A DNA stretch of 64,000 nucleotides from Streptomyces sp. ISL-87 (GTDB lineage Bacteria; Actinomycetota; Actinomycetes; Streptomycetales; Streptomycetaceae). The position numbers and the translations under genes are program-made. Each line of letters begins with the position of its first letter. The stretch's first letter is position 1. The notes below the pieces were generated by a model. That model was not told the DNA's origin, did not search any database, and worked only from the letters and a program-made list of their open reading frames with translations. The stretch is taken from the NCBI RefSeq assembly GCF_018614095.1, contig NZ_JAGGOY010000012.1:18135-82134 (forward strand), in the 5' to 3' direction. This document shows, piece by piece, positions 41,033 through 48,707 of the stretch.

Positions 41033-42832
41033 TCACCGGGTGACCAGCTCGTCCGGTTCGGACGCGGCGGGGGGTGTCGGCGGGGGCGGTGGGGGCGGGG
41101 GCGGTGGGGGCGGCGGCTCGGCCAGGTCGCGGCCGCGCTGGCGGGGGGCGCGCACCACGGCGCGGGCCGTGCGCCGGCCGTGCGCCGGTACCCCGCGCAG
41201 CGCCCGGGCGCCCTTGTCCGCGCCCCGCCCCAGGAAGGCGGCGAGCATCGCCAGGAACGGCCGCAGGTCGTCGGCGGCGAACCACGCGGCCTCCACCCGC
41301 CCCCGCTCCCCCCGCGACACCACCCGCACAGGCCCGGGCCGCACGCCCGGCGACTCCACGCGCCGCTCGACGGGTTCACCGGGGCCCGAACCCGAACCCG
41401 AACCGAAGCCGGAGCCGGAGCCGAAGGCCGAGCCAGGCCCGGAGCCGACACCGGAGCCCAAGCCGGACCCGGAGCCCGAGCCGAAGGCCGAGCCAGGCCC
41501 GGAGCCGACACCGGAGCCCAAGCCGGACCCGGAGCCCAAGCCGGACCCGGAGCCCAAGCCGGAGCCAGGACCGGAGCCCGAGCCCAATCCAGGCCCGGAG
41601 CCCAAGCCAGACCCGGAGCCCGAGCCGGGGGCCGGGTTCGGGTTCGGGCGGCGGCCAGCCGGGACGGACGGTACTCCCTGATCCGGAGCGGGCGGCGCCT
41701 CCCGTTTGCGGCCCGGCAGGGCGCCGGGCTCGCGGCGGAACGGGAGTTGACGCCCCCGTACCGCCGCCAGCAGCGCGTAGTTCTCCGCGACGAACACCCG
41801 CCCCGGCCCGCCCGACGGCTCCGGGACCCGTTGCCCCGTCAGGTCCAGGTACATCGCCTGTACGACGTCCAGCCCGCCCGCGTCCGTGAAGAGCCGGAAC
41901 TGCGCCCCGGGGCGGGGGTTGAAGTCCACCAGCCGGAAGCACCCCCGCTCGTCCCGGCGGAAGTCGAGGTCCAGGATCCCCTGGTAGCCCAGCTGTTCGG
42001 CGATCCGCAGCCCCGCCTCCTCCACCGCGGGATCCGGCAGCCACCGCCCCACGGCCGTCAGCCCCGTCCGCACCGGCCAGGACAGCTCCTTGCGCCCCGA
42101 CCCCGCGAGCAGCGGATGCCCGCCCCGCGTGAAGGCGCCGTGGAAGAACCAGTCGGTGTCCGCCCCCGCCGGCAGGAACCGCTGGAGCAGCAGCCGGCTC
42201 CCGGCCTCGGCGGAACGGTCGTACAGCCGCCGTGCCTCGGCGGCGGTGAGCACGAGGGTGGTGCTGCGCAGGCCCGTGCCCGACGGCAGCAGCCAAGGCC
42301 GGCTCCACTTCGCCACCGCCGGCAGCCCCAGCCGCCACGCGGCCTCCGCCGCCTCGGCCCCGCTCGACGGGATCACCGTCTCCGGGTGCGGGATGTCCCA
42401 CCGCGCGCACAGCCGGGACAGCTCCGCCTTGTCGGCCACCCGCGCGGGCAGCCCGTCCGGCTGATGGGGAATCCGGAACCGGTCCCCGAGCATCGGCGCG
42501 ATCCGCGCGACCGCGATCGCGCTCAGGTCGTCCATCGCGACCAGAACCGCCGGGCGCCCGATGCGCTCCGAGACCCCGGTCAGGCACTCCAGCAGCGCCT
42601 CCGGCGCCTCGGGATCCACCCCTCCGTCAGGAACGGGGTGCACGGCGCGCAGATATCGCGAACGCCCCATGGGACCTCCCCCGGCCTCGACGACGGCATG
42701 GACCTCCACGCCCTTGCGCCCAAGGGATCTGACGGCGCCGAGGGTTCCGTGGTGGAACGGATTCCGATCGAGTCTGAGCAGAACTGCAGGCACAAGGTTG
42801 CCGAACGCGTGCATGGGAACGGTGTCTTTCAC
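41033..42832 (-). CDS. ATP-grasp protein with Gly-Ser repeat linker and poly-Pro tail
   Basis: A 599-residue protein. The first 375 residues have a carboxylate-amine ligase/ATP-grasp layout: [64 protein letters not shown], and [11 protein letters not shown] with [10 protein letters not shown] (metal-binding Glu/Asn-type end). Then an insert of about 85 residues of GSGxG repeats, a short domain ([21 protein letters not shown]), and a final Pro13 run. Its place beside the EPS genes suggests it modifies a sugar or linker with an amino acid; this is inference. GTG start at 42832; ATG at residue 7 is an alternative. Confidence 0.82.
   Translation of the reverse strand: MKDTVPMHAFGNLVPAVLLRLDRNPFHHGTLGAVRSLGRKGVEVHAVVEAGGGPMGRSRYLRAVHPVPDGGVDPEAPEALLECLTGVSERIGRPAVLVAMDDLSAIAVARIAPMLGDRFRIPHQPDGLPARVADKAELSRLCARWDIPHPETVIPSSGAEAAEAAWRLGLPAVAKWSRPWLLPSGTGLRSTTLVLTAAEARRLYDRSAEAGSRLLLQRFLPAGADTDWFFHGAFTRGGHPLLAGSGRKELSWPVRTGLTAVGRWLPDPAVEEAGLRIAEQLGYQGILDLDFRRDERGCFRLVDFNPRPGAQFRLFTDAGGLDVVQAMYLDLTGQRVPEPSGGPGRVFVAENYALLAAVRGRQLPFRREPGALPGRKREAPPAPDQGVPSVPAGRRPNPNPAPGSGSGSGLGSGPGLGSGSGPGSGLGSGSGLGSGSGLGSGVGSGPGSAFGSGSGSGLGSGVGSGPGSAFGSGSGFGSGSGSGPGEPVERRVESPGVRPGPVRVVSRGERGRVEAAWFAADDLRPFLAMLAAFLGRGADKGARALRGVPAHGRRTARAVVRAPRQRGRDLAEPPPPPPPPPPPPPTPPAASEPDELVTR
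41401..41540. repeat. 60-bp tandem duplication inside ATP-grasp linker
   Basis: The 60-bp block at 41421-41480 recurs at 41481-41535 almost perfectly, within a longer CCGGAGCC-type array (41390-41640). On the minus strand it encodes the Gly-Ser repeats; the antisense frame gives a false Pro-Glu-Lys repeat protein. Confidence 0.85.
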
Positions 42833-42865
42833 CTAGTCGGACCAAGCGGGGATGGTGCGCACCTG

Positions 42866-42903
42866 CGAATGGCCTATGCAGCGGTCAACGGACAGGCCAT
42901 TCG
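42866..42903. promoter_or_regulatory. Perfect 10-bp dyad between ATP-grasp and GH26-like genes
   Basis: CGAATGGCCT (42866-42875) and AGGCCATTCG (42894-42903), 18 bp apart, in the 132-bp region separating divergent genes. The centres are about 2.7 helical turns apart. It may be an operator for both, or a hairpin in a leader. Confidence 0.5.
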
Positions 42904-42964
42904 TCAGATCTGATGTCTAACCTCTTTGGTAAGCACACCGATTCGGGAAAGCTCGGGAGACGCC

Positions 42965-44512
42965 ATGCCCAGACCAGGCCGCCGACTGGCGAGCACCTGC
43001 ATCGGTACGGTCACGGCCGGACTGCTTGCTACCGGCGCCGCCCTCGCGGCGCCCGAGGACGACCAGCCCCAGGGCTCCGACATCGCCATGGGCGCCTATC
43101 TCGACTACGGGCCGCCCGGGGTCGCCCGGATCCCGTACCTGTCGCGCTGGCTGGGCGGCAAGGAGATCCGGGTCGGCCACACCTATCTGCCCGGCGACCG
43201 GTGGGCCGGCATCGAGGGACGCGTCAGCTTCCTCGAGGACTGGGCGGAGTGGCGCCAGGAGAAGGACGACCGGATGTTCGTCCTGAACGTCCCCATGCAG
43301 GCGCACAACGAGGACCGGGTGCCGGACTACCAGGTGGCCCAGCTGATCAGGGCGGGCGCGGAGGGCGCGTACGACCGGCACTTCACGAGGCTGGCCGAGC
43401 GCCTGGTGGAGCTGGGCGTCCCGGACACGGTGATCGTGCTCGGCTGGGAGATGAACGGCGTCACGTACACCCATCGCTGCGCGCCGGACCCGGAGAACTG
43501 GAAGGCGTACTGGAGGCGCATCGTCAACGCGATGCGCGCCGTGCCCGGGCAGGAGTTCAAGTTCGACTTCGCCCCGAACCGGGGTTCGGACGCGATCGGC
43601 TGGACCAGGTGCTACCCGGGCGACGACGTGGTCGACGTCGTCGGAATGGATTCGTACGACCAGGCTCCGGGCCGGACCTTCGACGACCAGGTCACCCAGC
43701 CGTACGGGCTCCAGGACCATGTCGACTTCGCGAAGGCGCACGGCAAAGAGATCTCGTACCCGGAGTGGGGGCTGTTCCGGCGCGGGGACAATCCGGAGTA
43801 CGTACGGCGCATGCTGAAGTGGATCGAGCAGCACAAGCCGCTCTACCACACCCTCACCGACTACTGCCCGCACGGCGTGTGGCAGTGCAAGGCGAACCCG
43901 GAGTCCGCGAAGGCCTTCCGCGCCGCGCTGACCCCGGAGAGGCCCGGCCCGGTGATCCCGACGCCGGTGGTGCCGACGCCGGTCATCCCGACCCCGGTCA
44001 TCCCCACGCCGGTCATCCCGACGCCCGTGGTTCCGACCCCGCAGATCCCGACGCCCGAGATCCCGACGCCGCAGATCCCGACGCCCTCGCCGGTGATCCC
44101 GACGCCCGAGATCCCGCTCCCGGTCACCCCGAGCCCGCTGGTCCCCAGCCCGGAGATCCCGGCCCCGGCCAGCCCGAGCCCGGTCAAGCCCAGCCCGGAG
44201 ATCCCGGCGCCGGCCAGCCCCAGCCCGGTAAAGCCGAGCCCGGTGAAGCCGAGCCCCGAGCCCAGCCCGCTGGTGCCGAGTCCCGAGGTCCCGGCGCCCG
44301 TGCCCTCGCCGGTGGCACCGAGTCCGAGTCCGACCCCGAGCCCGGTCACACCGAAGCCGCAGCCCGAGCCGGCCAAGCCTCTGCCCGTCCCGAACAGCAC
44401 GCAGTGGTGCGTGCCGCTCAACTTCGGCGAGTGGCTCTCCAAGCTGGTCGGCAAGCAGTCCTTCTGCATTGAGCTCGGCTGGGCCAAGGCCTCCGATTTC
44501 TGGCCGTTCTAG
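42965..44512 (+). CDS. Secreted GH26-like glycosidase with Pro-repeat stalk
   Basis: A 515-residue protein. A signal peptide (LASTCIGTVTAGLLATGAALA) precedes a TIM-barrel-type domain of about 310 residues. The acid/base Glu candidate is in VLGWEMNG and the nucleophile Glu in ISYPEWGLF; WxxxxC/H features fit beta-mannanase-like GH26. A stalk of about 140 residues of PTPV/I and PSPV/K repeats follows, then a terminal 40-residue piece with two Cys (STQWCVPL, SFCIELGW). ATG at 42965 with GGGAGA upstream. It probably trims or matures the polysaccharide made by the adjacent locus. Confidence 0.82.
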   Translation: MPRPGRRLASTCIGTVTAGLLATGAALAAPEDDQPQGSDIAMGAYLDYGPPGVARIPYLSRWLGGKEIRVGHTYLPGDRWAGIEGRVSFLEDWAEWRQEKDDRMFVLNVPMQAHNEDRVPDYQVAQLIRAGAEGAYDRHFTRLAERLVELGVPDTVIVLGWEMNGVTYTHRCAPDPENWKAYWRRIVNAMRAVPGQEFKFDFAPNRGSDAIGWTRCYPGDDVVDVVGMDSYDQAPGRTFDDQVTQPYGLQDHVDFAKAHGKEISYPEWGLFRRGDNPEYVRRMLKWIEQHKPLYHTLTDYCPHGVWQCKANPESAKAFRAALTPERPGPVIPTPVVPTPVIPTPVIPTPVIPTPVVPTPQIPTPEIPTPQIPTPSPVIPTPEIPLPVTPSPLVPSPEIPAPASPSPVKPSPEIPAPASPSPVKPSPVKPSPEPSPLVPSPEVPAPVPSPVAPSPSPTPSPVTPKPQPEPAKPLPVPNSTQWCVPLNFGEWLSKLVGKQSFCIELGWAKASDFWPF

Positions 44513-44541
44513 GCGCGGCCAGCGCACCGGCACCGGTCGGG

Positions 44542-45684
44542 TCATCGCACGCGCAGTTCGTTCAGCCGCGCCCGCCAGTCCCTGGCGGCCGGCAGCGCCT
44601 CGCGCAGCACGTCCACCGCCCGCTCACGCCCCGTCACCTGCGACTCGTGCAGCCGCAGCAGGGGCGTGAGCGCGGTCGTGGCCAGCAGGAACCGCTGGTT
44701 GACGACCGTGTCGGGCCGCCAGTGGTTCTTGTACGGCTCGTTGCCGCGCAAGAAGCTCACCACCGGGTGGCCCTCCGCGAGGGCCCGGCCCGCCTCGTAA
44801 CGCAGCAGCAGCGTCGTCACGTCCACCTTCCGCGCCCGCAGGTCCGGGTCGGCCCCGTACAGGTAGCCCCCGCTCAGCGCGGCCGACAGCAGCGTGACGT
44901 TGGCGGCGACCACCTTCCCGTCGAGCCGGAACTCCGTGAGCCGCCCTTCCCCGGCCCGCACCATCCGCCGGGTGGCCCGGGTCAGGTGCTCGGCGAACCG
45001 GGGCTTGAGGTGCTCGGGGGTCACCCCGCGGCCGCGCCACTGCTTCTCGTGCAGCCGCAGCAGCGTGCGTACCGCGCGCGGTACCTCTTGCTCGGTGACC
45101 TCGCGCTCCTCGATCCCTGCCGCGTCGGTCTTGCGCAGCTTGGCCCGTACCCGCTGGCCGCCCGAGGCCGGCATCCGCTTGACCAGCTCGTCGAACGGCA
45201 GCGCGGGCAGCTCCATACAGGTGGAGTCGGCCAGCCTGGTGCGGACCCCGGGCCATGCCTCGAACACCGCCTCGGCGGCGGCCCCGGGGCGTACCTCGCG
45301 CAAGTCGACCACCGCGCCGCGGGCGGCCCGGTGCAGGCCTCGGGCCAGGGCCGGGACGACCTGGTCGGCGTGCTCCGCGGCCACGAGCACGTCGAAGTAG
45401 TCGGTGATTCCGCCGCCGAGCGGCACGAGCAGCGGCAGCGGCCGGTGTACGAGCATCAGCGCGGCCGCGCCGACCAGCTCGTCGCCGCGCCGCACGAGGA
45501 CGATCCGGAGCCGGCCGTCCTTCCCGTAGGACAGCCACCAGGAGTGCAGCCAGGCGTGGTTCTGGAACGGGGTGGCGGTGGGGCAGTCGCGGACGAGCCG
45601 GTTCCACGGCTCCTCCAGCGTGGCGAACTGCCGGGGATCGCGGCACAGGGTCACCGACAGGGCCCCGGCGGAGCCCGTCGTCAT
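44542..45684 (-). CDS. FemAB/CelD-like GNAT acetyltransferase
   Basis: A 380-residue protein of the double-GNAT (BioF2/CelD, PF13480) type: FQNHAWLHSWWLSYG, VLVRRGDELVGAAALML near the N-terminus; RVRAKLRKTDAAG and LHEKQWRGRG in the middle; GGYLYGADPDLRARK and VSFLRGNEPYKNHW at the C-terminus. Members modify polysaccharides or envelope polymers. Its ATG overlaps the stop of the Wzz-like gene (ATGA). It is the last gene of the EPS operon. Confidence 0.85.
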   Translation of the reverse strand: MTTGSAGALSVTLCRDPRQFATLEEPWNRLVRDCPTATPFQNHAWLHSWWLSYGKDGRLRIVLVRRGDELVGAAALMLVHRPLPLLVPLGGGITDYFDVLVAAEHADQVVPALARGLHRAARGAVVDLREVRPGAAAEAVFEAWPGVRTRLADSTCMELPALPFDELVKRMPASGGQRVRAKLRKTDAAGIEEREVTEQEVPRAVRTLLRLHEKQWRGRGVTPEHLKPRFAEHLTRATRRMVRAGEGRLTEFRLDGKVVAANVTLLSAALSGGYLYGADPDLRARKVDVTTLLLRYEAGRALAEGHPVVSFLRGNEPYKNHWRPDTVVNQRFLLATTALTPLLRLHESQVTGRERAVDVLREALPAARDWRARLNELRVR

Positions 45685-46382
45685 CGCGCGGACTCCTTCT
45701 CCTTGGCCTCGGCGTGCTCACCCTGGGCGGGCAGCGAGGCGAACTCGCCGGCCACCGCGTCGACGGCGGCGTCCTCACGCTCCTCGCGCTCCTCGCGCCG
45801 CCGCGCGGGCCTCGCCAGCAGCCACAGCCCGCCGAGCAGCCCACCGGCGCACAGGCCGACGGCCCCGCTGATCGGCGCGGACGGCGAGGAGGGGTCGCTC
45901 GGCGCGACGGCCTGGTTGAACAGCAGCAACTGCACACCGGTGTTCTTGGCGCCCTGATTGCTGCTCAGCGACAGGGCGTCGGCGACCGCGTTGGCGATGT
46001 CGGCGGCCTCGCTCGGGCTCTTCGCCGTCCCCGTGATGGCGATCATCGGCGACTCGGGGGACGTCTCGGCGCGCACCTGGGTCCGCAGCTTCTGGACGGC
46101 GATGCCCGCGCGGGGCTGGGCGTACGCGAGGGTGGAGCTGCTGGTGGCGATGCGGGCGTAGGCCTGGGCGAAGCCGAGGGCGGTGGCCGGCTCGGTGGTG
46201 TCGTCCGGGACGGCGACGACGTAGCTGGTGGCGGCGTACTCGGGTGCCTTGAGCACCCCGTACGCCCCGCCCGCGGCCAGCCCGAGCAGGGCGGCGACGG
46301 GCAGCGGCCACCACGCGGGCGGCGGCAGGAACCGCACCCGGCGGCGGTGGTCGGACTTCTTCTGGTCTGCGGTGTCGGCCAT
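45681..46382 (-). CDS. Wzz-like polysaccharide chain-length/co-polymerase protein
   Basis: A 233-residue membrane protein. TM1 at about 25-45 (WPLPVAALLGLAAGGAYGVL) precedes an extracellular domain (APEYAATSYVVAV, ESPMIAITGTAKSPSEAADIA); TM2 is at about 175-195 (GAVGLCAGGLLGGLWLL). This two-helix layout is typical of Wzz/PCP proteins. No cytosolic kinase domain is attached. The ATG at 46382 has AGGAAG upstream. It lies between the GT4 gene and the FemAB-like gene. Confidence 0.85.
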   Translation of the reverse strand: MADTADQKKSDHRRRVRFLPPPAWWPLPVAALLGLAAGGAYGVLKAPEYAATSYVVAVPDDTTEPATALGFAQAYARIATSSSTLAYAQPRAGIAVQKLRTQVRAETSPESPMIAITGTAKSPSEAADIANAVADALSLSSNQGAKNTGVQLLLFNQAVAPSDPSSPSAPISGAVGLCAGGLLGGLWLLARPARRREEREEREDAAVDAVAGEFASLPAQGEHAEAKEKESAR

Positions 46383-46452
46383 GAGCGTGCTCACTTCCTG
46401 GGTGGAGAGGGCGTTCCTTCGGGTCCCAACCGGGGACCCCTGCGGGGGTGGA

Positions 46453-47934
46453 TCAGCCGGGTTCGCCCGCGGCCATCCGGTCGGCTCCGGGCCCCCCGGC
46501 CCCCGGCGGGCCGGGCGGCCGGGCCGCGATGGCGCCGGGCGTTCCCAGCCCCGCGAGGGGACTCCGCCCGGCGGCGGCCGGAGGAATTCGAGGCGTCGAG
46601 TCCGGGTCGGAACCGACCGGATCAACGACGGAGCCCGCCCGGTCCGGGGCGGCGGCCCGGGCGGGGGCGGGGGCGGAGCCGGCCCGGTCCGGGGCGGCGG
46701 CCCGGGCGGGGGCGGAGCCGGCCCGGTCCGGGGCGGCGGCCCGGGCGGGGGCGGAGCCGGCCCGGTCCGGGGCGGCGGCCCGGGCGGGGGCGGAGTCGGC
46801 CCGGGGTGCGGTCACTGGCGCGGCCAGCGCAAGGGCGTAGACGCCCAGGAGCCGTTCCGCACTGCGGGCGATGTCGTAGCGGCGGACCACGGGCGGCGGC
46901 GGCAGGCGGCGCGCGCCCGCCTCCATGTGGCCACGCAGGGCCGCGGCCAGTTCCTCCGTGCCCGTGCCGATCCGCCGCGCGCCCGGGGCCTGGGCCGCGG
47001 GCAGGTCGTCGATCGCCGGGCAGGTGACGTGCAGCACGGGCAGCCCGGCGGCCAGGGCTTCGACCACCGCCAGGCCGAACGCCTCCTCCCGCGACGGGGA
47101 CACGAAGACGTCCATGGCGGCGAGCAGCGCGGGGATCCCCGGCGTGCGCCCGTCCGCGCTGTCGCCCAGCGGATCCCGCTCGCCGAGCAGGTGGATCCGG
47201 CTCTGCGCGCCGAGCTCGGCGGCGAGCCGGCGGAGCGAGGCGCGCTCGGGCCCGTCCCCCGCCAGCAGCAGATGCGCGCCCGGCAGCGCGGCGACCGCCC
47301 GCACCAGTACGTCGAACCGCTTCCCCGGCACCAGCCGCCCCACGCCGCCGACCACGAACGCGCGCTCCGGCAGCCCGGTCCGGGCCCGCGTGGACCGGCG
47401 TACCCCCTCGTCGAAGCGGAACCGCACGGCCTCGATCCCGTTCGGTACGACATGCACCCGCGCGGCGGGCACCCCCCACCCCTCCAGTCGCGCCGCCACC
47501 GTGTCGGAGACGGCCACCGTCGCCGCGCCCAGCCGCTCACTGGCCAGGTACAGGGCCCGGACCCGGCCCGACAACGGGCGGCCCTCGATCTCGCCCTCCC
47601 CGAGCGAGTGCTCGGTGGCCACCGTGGTGCCCACCCCGGCGAGGCGGGCGGCGAGGCGGCCGTACACACAGGCCCGGTACAAGTGGGTGTGCACCAGGTC
47701 GTAGCGGCCGTGCCGGATGAACCGCACCAGCCTCGGCAGGGCGCCCAGGTCCCGGTTCCCCCGCATCCCGAGGTGCACCACCCGCACCCCGTCGGCCCGC
47801 AGCCCCTCGGCCACCGGCCCGGGGTTCGTCAGCGTCAGCACGTCGCACTGCATCGGCATGTGCCGCAGCAGCAGCCGCAGTTGCTGCTCGGCGCCGCCGA
47901 CGCCCAGCCCCGTGATGATGTGCAGCGCCTTCAC
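46453..47934 (-). CDS. Glycosyltransferase family 4 with 13-residue repeat tail
   Basis: A 493-residue protein. The GT-B fold is clear: HIITGLGVGGAEQ near the start, HTHLYRACVYGRLAARL, VSDTVAARL, NGIE, GRLVPGKRFDVLV, and the retaining EX7E motif EEAFGLAVVEALA. The last 120 residues are an Ala/Pro-rich tail with repeats of APARAAAPDRAGS (13 residues). The GTG at 47934 overlaps the deacetylase stop (GTGA). It adds a sugar in EPS repeat-unit assembly. Confidence 0.9.
   Translation of the reverse strand: MKALHIITGLGVGGAEQQLRLLLRHMPMQCDVLTLTNPGPVAEGLRADGVRVVHLGMRGNRDLGALPRLVRFIRHGRYDLVHTHLYRACVYGRLAARLAGVGTTVATEHSLGEGEIEGRPLSGRVRALYLASERLGAATVAVSDTVAARLEGWGVPAARVHVVPNGIEAVRFRFDEGVRRSTRARTGLPERAFVVGGVGRLVPGKRFDVLVRAVAALPGAHLLLAGDGPERASLRRLAAELGAQSRIHLLGERDPLGDSADGRTPGIPALLAAMDVFVSPSREEAFGLAVVEALAAGLPVLHVTCPAIDDLPAAQAPGARRIGTGTEELAAALRGHMEAGARRLPPPPVVRRYDIARSAERLLGVYALALAAPVTAPRADSAPARAAAPDRAGSAPARAAAPDRAGSAPARAAAPDRAGSAPAPARAAAPDRAGSVVDPVGSDPDSTPRIPPAAAGRSPLAGLGTPGAIAARPPGPPGAGGPGADRMAAGEPG
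46638..46799. repeat. 39-bp tandem repeat in GT4 tail
   Basis: Four in-phase copies: a 45-bp variant at 46638-46682 with a six-base insertion, then perfect or near-perfect 39-bp copies at 46683-46721, 46722-46760 and 46761-46799. The unit length is divisible by three, so expansion keeps the frame. Confidence 0.9.
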
Positions 47935-48707
47935 CACCGCACCCCCCGCGCCAGCTCCCGCGCCTGGTGGCGCAGCTGCTTGACGCGCAGCCGCCGCCCT
48001 CCGTCGGCCTGGCTGATGTGCGTACGCGGCATGGCGTGCGGGCCTGCCAGCCGCCCGGGGTCGATGGCGCAGGCGTACCCGTACCCGACGGCCCGCGTCG
48101 CGGCGACCACCCGGGCGTCGAGATGCCCGTACGGGTAGCAGAATCCCTCCGGCAGCGTTCCCGTCAGCTCGCGCAGCAGCTCGCGGCTGCCGCGCAGCTC
48201 CTGCTGGAGCACGTCGTCGGCGGTCGCGGTGAGGTCCTGGTGGAGCAGTCCGTGCGAGCCGATCTCCTGCCCGGCGGCCGCGACTTCGCGGATGCCCTCG
48301 GCGGTGAGCAGGGACTTGCGCGGCCCCAGCGGGTCCCACACGTTGTCCACCCCGAGCCGCCCCGGCAGCACGAACAGCGTGGACGTGCAGTCGTAGCGGT
48401 GCAGCAGGGGCAGCGCCCGGGTCAGGTAGTCGGTGTAGCCGTCGTCGAAGGTGAGCCCGACGAGCCCGGCCCCCCGCCCGGCCGCGCGGGCCCGCAGCAG
48501 CTCGCCGACCGACACCCCGCGCAGGCCCCGGGAGCGCAGCCACAGCAGGTGGGCCTCCAGGACGTGCGGGGTGACGGTGATGCCGTACGGGTCCTCGGCG
48601 GGGTCGGTGAACTCGGCGACCGAGTGGTACATCAGGACCCACGGCGAAGCGGTCCGGCGGGCGGGAACCCGCGCGGCGGCGGGCGCCGTGTCGGTGTCAG
48701 CGGACAT
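47931..48707 (-). CDS. Polysaccharide deacetylase (NodB type, CE4)
   Basis: A 258-residue protein. Motif 1 is LTFDDGYTD (catalytic Asp and metal Asp), motif 2 is HGLLHQD (HxxxH), motif 3 is YPYGHLDARV, all standard CE4. Metal-dependent deacetylation of an N-acetyl sugar in the polymer is expected. No signal peptide, so it may act on cytosolic lipid-linked intermediates. Its start overlaps the flippase gene end by 11 bases (48697-48707). Confidence 0.9.
   Translation of the reverse strand: MSADTDTAPAAARVPARRTASPWVLMYHSVAEFTDPAEDPYGITVTPHVLEAHLLWLRSRGLRGVSVGELLRARAAGRGAGLVGLTFDDGYTDYLTRALPLLHRYDCTSTLFVLPGRLGVDNVWDPLGPRKSLLTAEGIREVAAAGQEIGSHGLLHQDLTATADDVLQQELRGSRELLRELTGTLPEGFCYPYGHLDARVVAATRAVGYGYACAIDPGRLAGPHAMPRTHISQADGGRRLRVKQLRHQARELARGVRW

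Noticed and set aside
40752..41681. Pro-Glu-Lys repeat protein on the plus strand
   Set aside because: Antisense of the Gly-Ser repeat insert in the ATP-grasp gene; no start signal or signal peptide.
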